From assembly GCF_003865075.1 (NCBI RefSeq), contig NZ_BHWB01000001.1, positions 310,001 through 374,000 on the forward strand: a stretch of 64,000 nucleotides of DNA. The letters run 5' to 3'. The stretch's first letter is position 1. Each line of letters begins with the position of its first letter. Under the pieces are notes generated by a model. The model searched no databases and was not told where the DNA came from. It saw only the letters and a program-made list of their open reading frames with translations. This document shows, piece after piece, positions 17,195 through 27,192 of this stretch. The translations under genes and the position numbers were made by a program. The DNA is from Bacteroides faecalis. Lineage in GTDB: Bacteria > Bacteroidota > Bacteroidia > Bacteroidales > Bacteroidaceae.

Positions 17195-18577
17195 TCACAA
17201 TACCTCCCTGAAAATTTCACCTACAGTAGGGTGGGGAAAGACTATCTTTTTCCATTGTTCAGCCGTCAGTCCCAATTCAATGGCAGTTCCGGCAAGTGTA
17301 ATAATCTCCGAAGCCGGATTCCCCATTACATGTGCACCTATAATTCGTTCTTGTTCGTCCAGAAGTATTTTACAAACTCCATTCACCCCTTCATTCTCCG
17401 CCACAAAACGACCGGAATAAGCCATCGGAAGTTTCACAATCCGATAATTGATCCCTTTCGCCAGAACAGATTCTTCTGTTTCGCCTACTCCCGCAATCTC
17501 CGGATTGGTATAAACCACTCCCGGAATAGCACGATAACTCATACTGTCCTTTTTGCCTAATATAGAATGTACAGCTACTTCTGCTTCACGAACAGCCGTA
17601 TGAGCCAATAAAGAAAAACCGGTCAGGTCACCGCAAACATACACATTGGGTTCGGAAGTCTGCATTTGGGCATTTATTTTAATAGCTCCCCGCTCTGTTC
17701 TTTCCAGATGAAGGTTTTCAAGCCCGAAACCTTTCATCACAGGACGACGCCCCACACTAAGTAGTAAACGATCAGTCTCTCCAAAACTTTCTTCCGGTTG
17801 AGAAAGGCAATCTGAAGGTTCGTTCTCCAACATAGGTTTATAGGTATATCTTATCCCTTCTTGAGAGAGTGACGGGGAGAAACTTGTAACCTTCGTATTA
17901 AGCAGGAATTTGATTCCCCGCTTTGCATATTCAGCCCGCAACATGCCGGAAAGCTCTTTATCCATGCCACCCAGAATTTCATCCATCATCTCAATGACGG
18001 TCACCTCTACTCCCAGACTATTAAAGAACGAAGCAAACTCCATTCCGATCACTCCGCCACCGACGATGGCCAAAGAAGACGGCAATTCTTTATTGTTCAA
18101 TGCTTCGCGATGTGTCCAATAATCTATCGACTCTACACCAGGAACAGGAGGTATAAAAGTCTCGGAACCTGTACAAAGTATCAGATTTTCCCCTTCAAAT
18201 ACCTCTTCGCCGCAACGAATTGTGTTCCTATCAATAATTTTAGCTTCACCTGATACAATAGTCACATTATTAGAAGTCAGCTTTGCCTTTACTCCCAGTA
18301 CCAGTTTACGCACTACTTTCGTTTTCCTTGCAATAATTTTGGGTAAATCAAAAGAAACTTCCGATATATTCACTGCATATTTTGAAGCATGTTTGGCGCT
18401 ATCGTACGTTTTTGCAGAATAAAGTAATGTTTTCGTAGGAATACAACCTTCATTCAAACAGACACCACCCAAACTGCTTTTCTCGATCAGCAATACATTC
18501 AAACCGGCTTTACCGGCAACTTCGGCAGCTGTATATCCTGCAGGCCCTCCACCAATAATGATCACTTGGTATTTCAT
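17195..18577 (-). CDS. lpdA: Dihydrolipoyl dehydrogenase (E3)
   Basis: 460 residues, normal length. FAD motif GGGPAGYTAAEVAG, redox disulfide C40-LNEG-C45 (GGVCLNEGCIPTK), NAD-binding GGGVIGMEFASF, and the C-terminal dimer-interface HPHPTVGE supplying the catalytic His-Glu pair. It reoxidises dihydrolipoamide for 2-oxo acid dehydrogenase or glycine cleavage complexes with NAD+ as acceptor. No E1 or E2 genes are adjacent, so the partner complex is encoded elsewhere. Confidence 0.93.
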   Translation of the reverse strand: MKYQVIIIGGGPAGYTAAEVAGKAGLNVLLIEKSSLGGVCLNEGCIPTKTLLYSAKTYDSAKHASKYAVNISEVSFDLPKIIARKTKVVRKLVLGVKAKLTSNNVTIVSGEAKIIDRNTIRCGEEVFEGENLILCTGSETFIPPVPGVESIDYWTHREALNNKELPSSLAIVGGGVIGMEFASFFNSLGVEVTVIEMMDEILGGMDKELSGMLRAEYAKRGIKFLLNTKVTSFSPSLSQEGIRYTYKPMLENEPSDCLSQPEESFGETDRLLLSVGRRPVMKGFGLENLHLERTERGAIKINAQMQTSEPNVYVCGDLTGFSLLAHTAVREAEVAVHSILGKKDSMSYRAIPGVVYTNPEIAGVGETEESVLAKGINYRIVKLPMAYSGRFVAENEGVNGVCKILLDEQERIIGAHVMGNPASEIITLAGTAIELGLTAEQWKKIVFPHPTVGEIFREVL

Positions 18578-18741
18578 AGTAAATAATTTATATAACTTTT
18601 ATATGACTTATGGTTCATTTATTTAATCGTTATACTCTGTATGCTAGGCATATATATCGACCAGATGAATATAGATGTCCAACAATTGTCCTCAGAATAT
18701 GTTCAAGAAGAGAATATGAATCTTAAAATCATCTTTTAGAA

Positions 18742-19146
18742 TCAAGTTTCTTCATTCAACATCCTTTTCTCAATCAACTGTATAAATTCCTGTTCTTTGA
18801 CAGGCATTAGTGCTTCATATTTTCTTTCATCATATTTTATCAGCACATAACGAGTCACTGAAAACCGACCGAATTTCATGGAACGGCATTGCTCAATAGA
18901 ATCAATCTTGGAAATAGGAATTACTTTCTTACGGCTGAAACGTCCCTGATGTATAATTAGCGTTCCGTCCGAAGTTACGGTATAAACAGTATGAATAATC
19001 TGTTCAATCAATACGATCAACAATAACATCAGAAACACCGCCGGCAAGATATATTTGCACCATAAAGCAGCAACAGCATTCACTGTAAACAACGCCAAAG
19101 CAAAATACTGATACCAGGCAATACGAGCATGGAATATTCGATTCAT
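18742..19146 (-). CDS. Small membrane protein with bacterial PH domain
   Basis: 134 residues from the ATG at 19146; a TTG ten codons upstream is less likely. Two hydrophobic segments (about residues 10-27 and 31-50) precede a C-terminal PH-like beta domain: YTVTSDGTLIIHQGRFSRKKVIPISKIDSIEQCRS. This is the arrangement of YyaB-type bacterial PH proteins. Divergent from nadB; a -7-like TACCTTGC lies just upstream on the minus strand. Function unknown. Confidence 0.7.
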   Translation of the reverse strand: MNRIFHARIAWYQYFALALFTVNAVAALWCKYILPAVFLMLLLIVLIEQIIHTVYTVTSDGTLIIHQGRFSRKKVIPISKIDSIEQCRSMKFGRFSVTRYVLIKYDERKYEALMPVKEQEFIQLIEKRMLNEET

Positions 19147-19224
19147 TTTGTCAGATTTTTGCGTGCAAGGTAGCAATTTTATGAATTAGTGACAACGAAA
19201 AGTACAACGAAGTGAGTTATTTTG

Positions 19225-19232
19225 TAGCTTTG
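19225..19232 (+). promoter_or_regulatory. nadB -7 promoter element
   Basis: TAGCTTTG matches TAnnTTTG. The start site expected 5-7 nt downstream falls after the GTG at 19235, which supports translation from the ATG at 19253. No good -33 box is visible. Confidence 0.6.
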
Positions 19233-19252
19233 CGGTGAGAAATAACAAAATT

Positions 19253-20824
19253 ATGGTAAGAAAATTCGATTTCCTCGTCATCGGCTCCGGAATTGCCGGT
19301 ATGAGTTTTGCGCTGAAAGTTGCGCACAAAGGTAAAGTTGCTCTTATCTGTAAAGCCGGGTTAGAAGAGGCCAATACATTTTTCGCTCAGGGCGGTATCG
19401 CTTCTGTTACTAATCTTGCAGTAGACAATTTCGAAAAGCACATTGAAGATACGATGATTGCAGGTGACTGGATTAGTGACCGTACAGCAGTAGAAAAAGT
19501 AGTTCGTAACGCTCCCGAACAAATCAACGAACTGATCAAGTGGGGAGTAAACTTTGATAAGAAGGACAACGGAGATTTTGACTTGCACAAAGAAGGCGGT
19601 CACTCTGAATTCCGTATTCTTCACCATAAAGATAACACCGGAGCAGAGATACAGGACAGCCTGATTGAAACGGTGAAAAACCATCCGAATATTACTGTAT
19701 TCGAAAACTTCTTCGCAGTAGAAATCATTACCCAACATCATTTGGGAATCATCGTAACCCGCTACACTCCCGGCATTAAATGTTACGGTGCGTATGTATT
19801 AAACGAAGCTACCGGAGAAGTAGATACTTTCCTCTCCAAAGTAACGGTAATGGCAACCGGCGGATGTGAAGCAGTTTATCGCAATACAACTAATCCGTTA
19901 GTAGCCACAGGAGATGGAATCGCTATGGTTTACCGCGCCAAAGGTGCAGTAAATGATATGGAATTTATTCAGTTCCACCCCACAGCTCTCTTCCATCCGG
20001 GAGACCGTCCGAGTTTTCTCATCACAGAAGCAATGCGCGGATATGGTGCCGTACTCCGTACACAGGATGGCAAAGAGTTTATGCAAAAATACGATTCACG
20101 CCTGTCATTAGCTCCACGCGACATCGTAGCACGTGCCATCGACAATGAAATGAAACAACGCGGAGACGACCATGTCTATCTCGACGTAACACATAAAGAC
20201 CCGGAAGAAACCAAAAAGCACTTCCCGAATATCTATAAAAAATGCCTCAGTCTCGGCATCGATATTACCAAAGATTATATACCGGTAGCTCCGGCCGCAC
20301 ATTATCTTTGCGGAGGTATCACAGTCGATCTGGATGGTCAATCCAGTATCCGCCGCCTGTACGCATTGGGTGAATGTTCATGTACCGGTCTGCACGGTGG
20401 AAATCGTTTGGCTTCCAATTCGTTGATAGAAGCCGTGGTTTACGCTGATGCAGCTGCCAAACATGCTTTAAGCGTACTTGAACGTTATGACTTCAATGAA
20501 GACATTCCAGAGTGGAATGATGAAGGAACGATTTCTACAGAAGAACGGGTACTGATTACTCAAAGCATGAAGGAAGTCAATCAGATTATGGAGTCTTATG
20601 TCGGTATCGTCCGCAGTAATCTTCGTCTGACCCGTGCCTGGAATCGTCTGGATATTCTTTATGAGGAGACGGAAAAACTATTTAAGAGCAGTAAAGCTAC
20701 CCGTGAACTTTGCGAACTTCGTAATATGATTAATGTAGGTTATCTGATTACACGTCAGGCTATGGAACGGAAAGAAAGCCGGGGACTACATTATACGATT
20801 GATTATCCACGAAAAAAAGAATGA
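19253..20824 (+). CDS. nadB: L-aspartate oxidase
   Basis: 523 residues. FAD-binding GSGIAGMSFALKVA at the N-terminus, fumarate-reductase-like core with FFAQGGIASV, EFIQFHPTA and the substrate-binding segment FLITEAMRGYGA. Also APAAHYLCGGITVDLDGQSS and GLHGGNRLASNSLIEAVVY, then a helical C-terminal domain. It oxidises L-aspartate to iminoaspartate, the first step of de novo NAD synthesis; NadA at 42690 performs the second. The start is chosen from promoter position and family alignment. Monogenic, ending at the hairpin 20852-20909. Confidence 0.96.
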   Translation: MVRKFDFLVIGSGIAGMSFALKVAHKGKVALICKAGLEEANTFFAQGGIASVTNLAVDNFEKHIEDTMIAGDWISDRTAVEKVVRNAPEQINELIKWGVNFDKKDNGDFDLHKEGGHSEFRILHHKDNTGAEIQDSLIETVKNHPNITVFENFFAVEIITQHHLGIIVTRYTPGIKCYGAYVLNEATGEVDTFLSKVTVMATGGCEAVYRNTTNPLVATGDGIAMVYRAKGAVNDMEFIQFHPTALFHPGDRPSFLITEAMRGYGAVLRTQDGKEFMQKYDSRLSLAPRDIVARAIDNEMKQRGDDHVYLDVTHKDPEETKKHFPNIYKKCLSLGIDITKDYIPVAPAAHYLCGGITVDLDGQSSIRRLYALGECSCTGLHGGNRLASNSLIEAVVYADAAAKHALSVLERYDFNEDIPEWNDEGTISTEERVLITQSMKEVNQIMESYVGIVRSNLRLTRAWNRLDILYEETEKLFKSSKATRELCELRNMINVGYLITRQAMERKESRGLHYTIDYPRKKE

Positions 20825-20851
20825 TTAAAAAGAACCTCAACCATTTAATAG

Positions 20852-20909
20852 GAGGCTGAATTCTAAAACTTCATCAAATTAAAAACTGAAAGTCTTAAAA
20901 TTCAGCCTC
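20852..20909. terminator. Hairpin terminator between nadB and the SusCD operon
   Basis: GAGGCTGAATT (20852-20862) and AATTCAGCCTC (20899-20909) are perfect 11-bp inverted repeats with a 36-nt loop, followed by T-rich sequence. It separates convergent nadB and the six-gene minus-strand operon. Confidence 0.7.
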
Positions 20910-20938
20910 TTCATTTTATACTAGCTATTTACAGTTAT

Positions 20939-22213
20939 TTATTTGACTCGAGTGAAATGCAAACGAAGCGGAGCTGATTTCATAATAGGATCTTCTCCAT
21001 AATCTTTCATCATATCATAAGTATCCGTCATAAAATCCGTAGGTTCAAAATCATCAATAGTACATTCAAGTATATCTTTTCCGTCTGACTTTATAATGCG
21101 GAAACCAACAACTGCCGCACGATTACTAGTATTATTAGCAGAAAAATTTACATTAACTGAAGGAAACTGTAACACTGCTATTTTTGCAGTTACTTGATAC
21201 CGAGTACTCTCTTCCTCAATTGTTTTTTCAAGTTCCTCTTTATAAGTTACCGTACAAGATTCTGTACCAAAATAGTTTTTCAGTTCACCACTTAAAGTAG
21301 GAATAAAAGTATATTCTTGATAAGAATTACCCTCAAATTTAATCTGATCTGCAGAAGTTCCTGTTGGAAATTTAGTAATATCTTCTCCCCACATATTTTG
21401 ATAGAATGTTAAATTAGATATTTTATCAAATGCCCATGTACCAGTTAATATATACGGGCCACTAATAGTAATTATAATGGAAGCATTATTACCATAAGCA
21501 TATCCATCCCTTTCTACCAAGCGTAACACCAATTTATCTTTTCCTTCTTCCTTCTTCAGGAATTTAACAGATACAGTTCCTTTGTTTTTATTTTTAAGAA
21601 CAGTCGCATATTTACCACCATCAAACGAGAAATGAGTACCTTCCACTGCAGTAGAAGAAGGATCAACCTCTATATCAAATCTTGTTTCCTCTGATACTTT
21701 ATAAACAGCTCCCGTCATAGTTTCAAGAGTAATACCATAAGAAGTAGCTTCAGTTAAAATACCGGAAACATCATCAAATGACATAATAACTCCTGTAGTG
21801 CCAAGTAATTCTACAGATGTATAGCTTCCAACTCCAACTTTAAAACCTGTAGGAGCCGTTCCCAAGTTTACAACCAACTCTTTATCGTCTTCACCAATAT
21901 TTTCTTCGATACGTTTTACTTTAAGTACGGCTTCTGTCTCACCTGCTTTTAATGTAATCGATTTATCAGCTGTAAAATCTGTACCTTCCACTGCTGTCCC
22001 TGAAAATAAAACTGGTATAGAAACTGTAGCAGAAGCAGGTTGATCTGAAATAAGCCTTAACTCTATTTCACCTTTAGCTAAAGAATAATGCGCCTGATTA
22101 AAATTCAATTCTATCACCTCTACAAAATTATCGTCATCATCAGATGAACAAGACGTAACTACTAACGAGCACATCACAAATAAATAAAACAAAACTTTCT
22201 TCATAATTTTCAT
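20939..22213 (-). CDS. Calx-beta-like surface lipoprotein of the peptidase SusCD locus
   Basis: 424 residues. Lipoprotein signal with cysteine in VTSCSSDDDD; the acidic run after the cysteine is a Bacteroides surface-export signal. Two Calx-beta-like repeats follow (SVPIVL-type strands with GTAVEGTDFTADKSITLKAG near 70-95, and AVEGTHFSFDG near 185-195). A C-terminal beta domain of unknown type begins at about 250 (GTWAFDKISNL). Last gene of the operon, in the position often filled by SusE/SusF-like ligand-binding lipoproteins. The inferred role is surface substrate binding. The in-frame ATG at 22204 is an equally good start. Confidence 0.7.
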   Translation of the reverse strand: MKIMKKVLFYLFVMCSLVVTSCSSDDDDNFVEVIELNFNQAHYSLAKGEIELRLISDQPASATVSIPVLFSGTAVEGTDFTADKSITLKAGETEAVLKVKRIEENIGEDDKELVVNLGTAPTGFKVGVGSYTSVELLGTTGVIMSFDDVSGILTEATSYGITLETMTGAVYKVSEETRFDIEVDPSSTAVEGTHFSFDGGKYATVLKNKNKGTVSVKFLKKEEGKDKLVLRLVERDGYAYGNNASIIITISGPYILTGTWAFDKISNLTFYQNMWGEDITKFPTGTSADQIKFEGNSYQEYTFIPTLSGELKNYFGTESCTVTYKEELEKTIEEESTRYQVTAKIAVLQFPSVNVNFSANNTSNRAAVVGFRIIKSDGKDILECTIDDFEPTDFMTDTYDMMKDYGEDPIMKSAPLRLHFTRVK

Positions 22214-22230
22214 CGTTTTTTAATTAATAA

Positions 22231-22446
22231 TTATTGAGATACATGTTCATTATACTCCTGCTTAATAGCATCAATCACAGCAATTTCATTTGTATTCAGT
22301 ACAACCGGATCCGGTATTTTGTACACCTCACTGCTTACTACAGTTTCTCTTGGAGGTACCTCATCTATATCCTCACAAGCAGAATACATACAGTTTGTCA
22401 ATAACAAGCAAACAATTAGTACACCATAAATCATTTTCTTTTTCAT
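22231..22446 (-). CDS. Small lipoprotein of the peptidase SusCD locus
   Basis: 71 residues from the ATG at 22446, which has GGAGAAGAG just upstream; an earlier in-frame ATG at 22464 overlaps the SusD stop. Signal sequence followed by YSAC-EDIDE, a lipobox with acidic residues after the cysteine, suggesting surface display. The mature part is only about 50 residues (DEVPPRETVV, ending NEHVSQ) and has no recognised family. Conserved position between SusD and the Calx-beta lipoprotein points to an accessory part of the transporter complex; this is inference. Confidence 0.6.
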   Translation of the reverse strand: MKKKMIYGVLIVCLLLTNCMYSACEDIDEVPPRETVVSSEVYKIPDPVVLNTNEIAVIDAIKQEYNEHVSQ

Positions 22447-22460
22447 ACTCTCTTCTCCTT

Positions 22461-23861
22461 TCATTCTAATTCTGTATATCCGGGATTCTGTATTAACCCA
22501 TCAACTAATTCTATCTCCCTAGGTGAAATGGGCAGCGTATACATATACTTTTGAGTTACATATTTGCGACCATTGTATGCTGTCCAATACTCAGGCATAC
22601 CGTTTCTTTTCTGTTCAAAAAAACGGTCTCCCTCCAAAAACAATTCCTTCCTCCGTTCACGTAAAATTAAGCCCATCAACGGAGTCAGAGTATTTCCTTC
22701 CGCATCAGTTACAATAATTTCTGTATCTTGAAGAGAAGGCAGATTATCCATTACTAAATCCTTATAATCATTAATACGATGAGCGCGCAGATCATTAATT
22801 GAACGTAATGCCAATTCCGGCTTATCTAAATGGTAATAACACTCCGCTTCCATTAGTTTAAACTCAGCTATACGCATACCACAAAAGAAAGTCTTTATAG
22901 CTATCCTTTTATTATTTACCCAAAGTGCATAACGTATATCGCTTACTTTCTCTTCCTCAGTAAATGTATTTAAAAACCTCTTGCTCACAGGACGATATTG
23001 AAGATAAGTTTTTGATGCTGTTATTTCACTCATATCAACAGTCATCCGATATGATTTCAATAATTGATTCCCTACAAGGTCATAAGAAGTAGACATCATA
23101 TTTTTATAAGCATCTCCTTCCAATAATCCATACTTTGTCAGTAACTCTTGCGCCAATGGTAAAGCTTTTCCCCATTGTTTGGTCCAGAAATATAAACGCG
23201 CTAAATAGCCTTTAACTACATCTTCTGTAAAGCGATAAAGGTCATTTTTCATATGATAGGAAAGTGAATGATTTAAATCAGATTCAATTAAATCAATTGT
23301 TTCCTGCATTGTACTACGAATAGGTCTTTCTTCCATATCAAATGACATCACCAAAGGTACGCCTAACTGATTTTCAAAATTACCAATTTGCGGCACTTCA
23401 CAATAAAAACGTAATAATTGGTAATAAGCAACAGCACGCATAGCGTAGGCAGTAGCGCGTACTTCACCTACTTCTGCTGTTCCACTTTCTTCCATTTCTC
23501 CCAAAACAATATTACAATCACGTATTATCTCATAATACTTACTATATTGTCTTGAAGGAGCTCTTGAACCGACTAAATTTCCTACATAAACACTCATAAG
23601 TCGTCCATTCTGTGAAGTCAGACAAACTTCAAAGTCATCCCCATATGCCCCATCCATATCCAATAGTACCGATGAATTTCCAACCAGAAATTCATCTACA
23701 CCTCCATCTATTTCATTCAACCAAGTATGTAATAACGCTGAAAATTCTTCAGATGTCTTAGGTATTGTTTTCCCATATGGTTTAATATCCAAATAATGGC
23801 TACAGGAAATAAAAGACAATGTTACAAGTCCATATATCCATAAAATAATCTTTCTCTTCAT
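22461..23861 (-). CDS. SusD/RagB-family substrate-binding lipoprotein
   Basis: 466 residues from the ATG at 23861. The longer frame to 23948 would overlap SusC by 74 bp and lacks a signal peptide at its start. Lipobox in LSFISCSHYLDIKPYGK. Typical SusD features: N-terminal DIxP segment, TPR-like helices with AYAMRAVAYYQLLRFY, and the C-terminal LRERRKELFLEGDRFFEQKR. It starts 13 bp after the SusC stop. It forms the lid over the SusC barrel; with S8 and S9 peptidases in the same operon, peptides are the likely cargo, as in RagAB. Confidence 0.92.
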   Translation of the reverse strand: MKRKIILWIYGLVTLSFISCSHYLDIKPYGKTIPKTSEEFSALLHTWLNEIDGGVDEFLVGNSSVLLDMDGAYGDDFEVCLTSQNGRLMSVYVGNLVGSRAPSRQYSKYYEIIRDCNIVLGEMEESGTAEVGEVRATAYAMRAVAYYQLLRFYCEVPQIGNFENQLGVPLVMSFDMEERPIRSTMQETIDLIESDLNHSLSYHMKNDLYRFTEDVVKGYLARLYFWTKQWGKALPLAQELLTKYGLLEGDAYKNMMSTSYDLVGNQLLKSYRMTVDMSEITASKTYLQYRPVSKRFLNTFTEEEKVSDIRYALWVNNKRIAIKTFFCGMRIAEFKLMEAECYYHLDKPELALRSINDLRAHRINDYKDLVMDNLPSLQDTEIIVTDAEGNTLTPLMGLILRERRKELFLEGDRFFEQKRNGMPEYWTAYNGRKYVTQKYMYTLPISPREIELVDGLIQNPGYTELE

Positions 23862-23874
23862 TGTTTTCCTCCAT

Positions 23875-26800
23875 TTAAAATCCGACAGAAAGTCCCATTG
23901 AGAATGTACGTGGAGTGGGGTAAACCGCTCCCGGAGTTTCTGGGTCAATGCCGGAGTAGTTTGTAATAGTAAATAAATTACTCATACTGAATGACAATGC
24001 TAACGAATTAATATGTGCTTTCTGCATCCACTTACCCGTAAAATTATAGCCTATCATTAACGAACCAAGTTTAAAATAAGATACATCTTCTAACATAGAA
24101 GCTTTAGTTATAAAATCTATGGATGGTACAAAATCGTCAAGTCCAAGATCTTCACCATACGCATCGATGATACGTGGATGACCATTCGTAATGGGATTAT
24201 TGGGTGTCCAACGATTTACTGCATCTTTTGTCACATTCAAATGATTAATATATAAATCATTTTCTTGTGTTGGTACTGACTCTAGCTTGCTTCCTGATAG
24301 CGTACTGTAACTAATTGGGCAATTTATATTATTTAAAATTTTTCCACCTAATGAGTAGGTTCCTCCTATACTTAAATTCAAATTTTTATAAGAAACTGAA
24401 ATAGAATATCCTCCATTAGTAGGAGCAGTACTAGTTCCTAAGTAAAAAGAATAGTTATTAACATTTCGACGGTCTTCTGCTGTTGTAAACACAGCATCAG
24501 GACGTGGCTCATACGTATAAATACCTAATTTTTTATCAATTTTGTTTACCTTTCCACTAATAATAGCTCCCAAAGGATACCCTACATGATTAGTCCCCCA
24601 ACTACGATACCCAGAATTAACATCATACTTTAACAACTTATTCCGATTATAAGCTATATTTGTAGAAACAGAAATATTCCAATCTTTTGTTTTTAAAACA
24701 TTGGCATTCAAAGTAACTTCAATTCCTTGGTTTAATAACTCCGAAGTATTGTAAGATTGAGACGAAAATCCCGTAGTATTAGGAACAGATACAGTCGTAA
24801 CCGCATCATGTGTCCGACGATCATAAAGTTCTCCTTGCAAACGGAAACGATCATTAAAAAAGCCCATATCCATCGATATTTTCATATCTCTTGTTTTCTC
24901 CCAACGCAAATGTGGATTTGGCGCATTCTTCAAATATCCCATACGATAATAGTCTGTATCTGTCCGACGGAATGATGTATTATAATCCATTACTAATTGC
25001 GGATAAACACTTTTATTTATATTTCCAGTATATCCAAATGCAGCACGAAATGAAAGACTACTGATAACAGACTTCAAGGATTGCATAAAAGCTTCTTGAT
25101 CTACATTCCACGACAAACCTAATGACCCCGTAGGATTAAATTGTTCTTTACTCCCAAAATTATTAGAGCCATCGGTACGCCCTGTAAAACTAAGAACATA
25201 ACGTTGTTTAAACACATAATCAAATGAAAAATAGAAAGATGCAAATGCATCTTCTACAATACTTTGTCCCGACAACCCATCTATAATAGCAGCATAAGCT
25301 AATAAATCAGCATATTCTATCTTAGTATCTGACGGATAAGTAGGCGTTGCTGAATTACCCGTCACCGGATCATACCCATATCGTTTTTCATAAATACTTT
25401 TAGCATATTGCCCTCGAATCTCTGTTCCCAACAAAGCACTGATATAATGATCTTCAGCAAATGTATTGAAATAATGCAACTGTCCTCGCAAATTATAACT
25501 GGTATTATATGCCGAAGTCTGTGTGATTGAACCATATATACGATCTGTATTATCATCTTTAAAAGGACGGTCTGTCCATGCCGCATAAGTATTCTTTCCG
25601 TTAATATTATCGGTCGTATTTGAAACATAGCCATACGAAGCCAGACCTTCAAAGCTAAAATTATCGAGGATATTTACATTTAAATTAGCAATTAACGAAG
25701 CTGAAATATTTTTCGTATTATTGGATGTTTCATTGATCTCGCGGAATATATTATATCCATCTTTTGGTAATCTTACATCATAAGAACCATTAGCATGTGA
25801 TAAACTATAATAAGTATTATCTGCTGCATATGAACCGTCTTCATTATAAACCTTTTCATATGGATTAGCAAAATAAGCATACTTGAATGGATCCACACCT
25901 AATGAAGAGGAGTTTGAATGTTGCATCGCCATATCAGCCGTAAAACCTAATTTTACCCGTTTATTGGGTTTCATATCTATTTTAGCATTAACATTATAAC
26001 GATCATAATCTGTTTTCTTCACTAATCCGTTATTCTGTGAATATCCCAGTGATACGTAATATGAATTCTTTTCTGAACCTCCGGATAAAGACAAATAATG
26101 GCTCTGCGATACAGAATTCTGAAACAGTTCTTGAAACCAATCTGTCGTATGTGCCCCCAAAGATTCAATTGTTGCATCTTGTTGCTCCTTAGTCATGCCA
26201 GCATATTGTTTATATCCAGAACGAATCATCCCCACAATACCTATTACCGGATAATTACTACCTTCTGCAAACTTCTTTGCAGAAAATTCATCCCACAATT
26301 CTTGCTCCCAAGCCAACTTTTCTTTGGAATTCATCAAGTTTGCATCTCTAGGAGGGCTTGTAACAATAGAAACATTCGTAGAATAATTAATTTGCATCTT
26401 ACCCTCTTTTCCCCGTTTCGTTGTCACAACAATTACGCCACCTGCTGCACGAGAACCATAAATAGCAGCTGCAGAAGCATCTTTCAAAACTGTAACAGAT
26501 TCGATATCACTAGGATTAATCCCGGCAATTCCATTCGTAAAAATGTCATTAAAATCTCCAGCTTTAATTCGGCTAGTTTCGATACTCGGTATATCCCTCT
26601 GCAAAGGAACTCCATCTACTACCCACAACGGCTCAGCATTACCTGTGATCGTATTTGTACCTCGAATACGAATCTTTGCAGATTCCCCCGGACGACCAGA
26701 AACAGCTTTAATATCTACACCTGCAATTTTACCCTGCATCAACATATCCAAATTTGCTGTTGGTGCACCTTTCAAATCTTTTGCCGTTAATGTTGCCAAT

Positions 26801-27186
26801 GATCCCGTAGTACGACGTTTGGTAGTACGTTGATATCCTGTGACTACCACCTGATCCAATTCAGACATTTCATCTTCCAACGTAATATATCCGGAAATAG
26901 GTTTAGTCACTCGCATTACTAAAGGTTTCATACCGACATAGCTAAATTCAATTTCAGCATTTTTATCAACCCACAGCGATACTTCACCGTTCTCATTTGA
27001 GATAACTCCCTGCGCTTTACCTGCCACTTTTACTGTAGCTCCCGGCAATGGATTTTTGTCCGAATCCACTATAGTCACCTTAACAAGGATCGTAGCATCA
27101 CCTTGTGGCCTTTGAGCAGATAAGCCTATAGCCATGCAGCAAAAGCAATTCAGTAGAAATACTCTCAATATTCCCATACATCTCAT
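23875..27186 (-). CDS. SusC/RagA-family TonB-dependent outer-membrane transporter
   Basis: 1103 residues. Signal peptide, N-terminal carboxypeptidase-D-like regulatory domain (VTIVDSDKNPLPGATVKVAG, about 35-110), TonB-box-like QVVVTGYQ, and plug domain with the SusC signature VTVLKDASAAAIYGSRAAGGVIVVTTKRG (near 230-260). A long 22-strand barrel ends MGLSVGF. It imports ligands delivered by the downstream SusD, powered by TonB-ExbBD. It starts 6 bp after the S9 peptidase stop. ATG at 27177 is an alternative start. Confidence 0.93.
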   Translation of the reverse strand: MRCMGILRVFLLNCFCCMAIGLSAQRPQGDATILVKVTIVDSDKNPLPGATVKVAGKAQGVISNENGEVSLWVDKNAEIEFSYVGMKPLVMRVTKPISGYITLEDEMSELDQVVVTGYQRTTKRRTTGSLATLTAKDLKGAPTANLDMLMQGKIAGVDIKAVSGRPGESAKIRIRGTNTITGNAEPLWVVDGVPLQRDIPSIETSRIKAGDFNDIFTNGIAGINPSDIESVTVLKDASAAAIYGSRAAGGVIVVTTKRGKEGKMQINYSTNVSIVTSPPRDANLMNSKEKLAWEQELWDEFSAKKFAEGSNYPVIGIVGMIRSGYKQYAGMTKEQQDATIESLGAHTTDWFQELFQNSVSQSHYLSLSGGSEKNSYYVSLGYSQNNGLVKKTDYDRYNVNAKIDMKPNKRVKLGFTADMAMQHSNSSSLGVDPFKYAYFANPYEKVYNEDGSYAADNTYYSLSHANGSYDVRLPKDGYNIFREINETSNNTKNISASLIANLNVNILDNFSFEGLASYGYVSNTTDNINGKNTYAAWTDRPFKDDNTDRIYGSITQTSAYNTSYNLRGQLHYFNTFAEDHYISALLGTEIRGQYAKSIYEKRYGYDPVTGNSATPTYPSDTKIEYADLLAYAAIIDGLSGQSIVEDAFASFYFSFDYVFKQRYVLSFTGRTDGSNNFGSKEQFNPTGSLGLSWNVDQEAFMQSLKSVISSLSFRAAFGYTGNINKSVYPQLVMDYNTSFRRTDTDYYRMGYLKNAPNPHLRWEKTRDMKISMDMGFFNDRFRLQGELYDRRTHDAVTTVSVPNTTGFSSQSYNTSELLNQGIEVTLNANVLKTKDWNISVSTNIAYNRNKLLKYDVNSGYRSWGTNHVGYPLGAIISGKVNKIDKKLGIYTYEPRPDAVFTTAEDRRNVNNYSFYLGTSTAPTNGGYSISVSYKNLNLSIGGTYSLGGKILNNINCPISYSTLSGSKLESVPTQENDLYINHLNVTKDAVNRWTPNNPITNGHPRIIDAYGEDLGLDDFVPSIDFITKASMLEDVSYFKLGSLMIGYNFTGKWMQKAHINSLALSFSMSNLFTITNYSGIDPETPGAVYPTPRTFSMGLSVGF

Positions 27187-27192
27187 AAGCTT

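Noticed and set aside
26098..26790. 230-codon plus-strand ORF
   Set aside because: It is antisense to the SusC plug region and very cysteine- and arginine-rich, as expected for a shadow frame.
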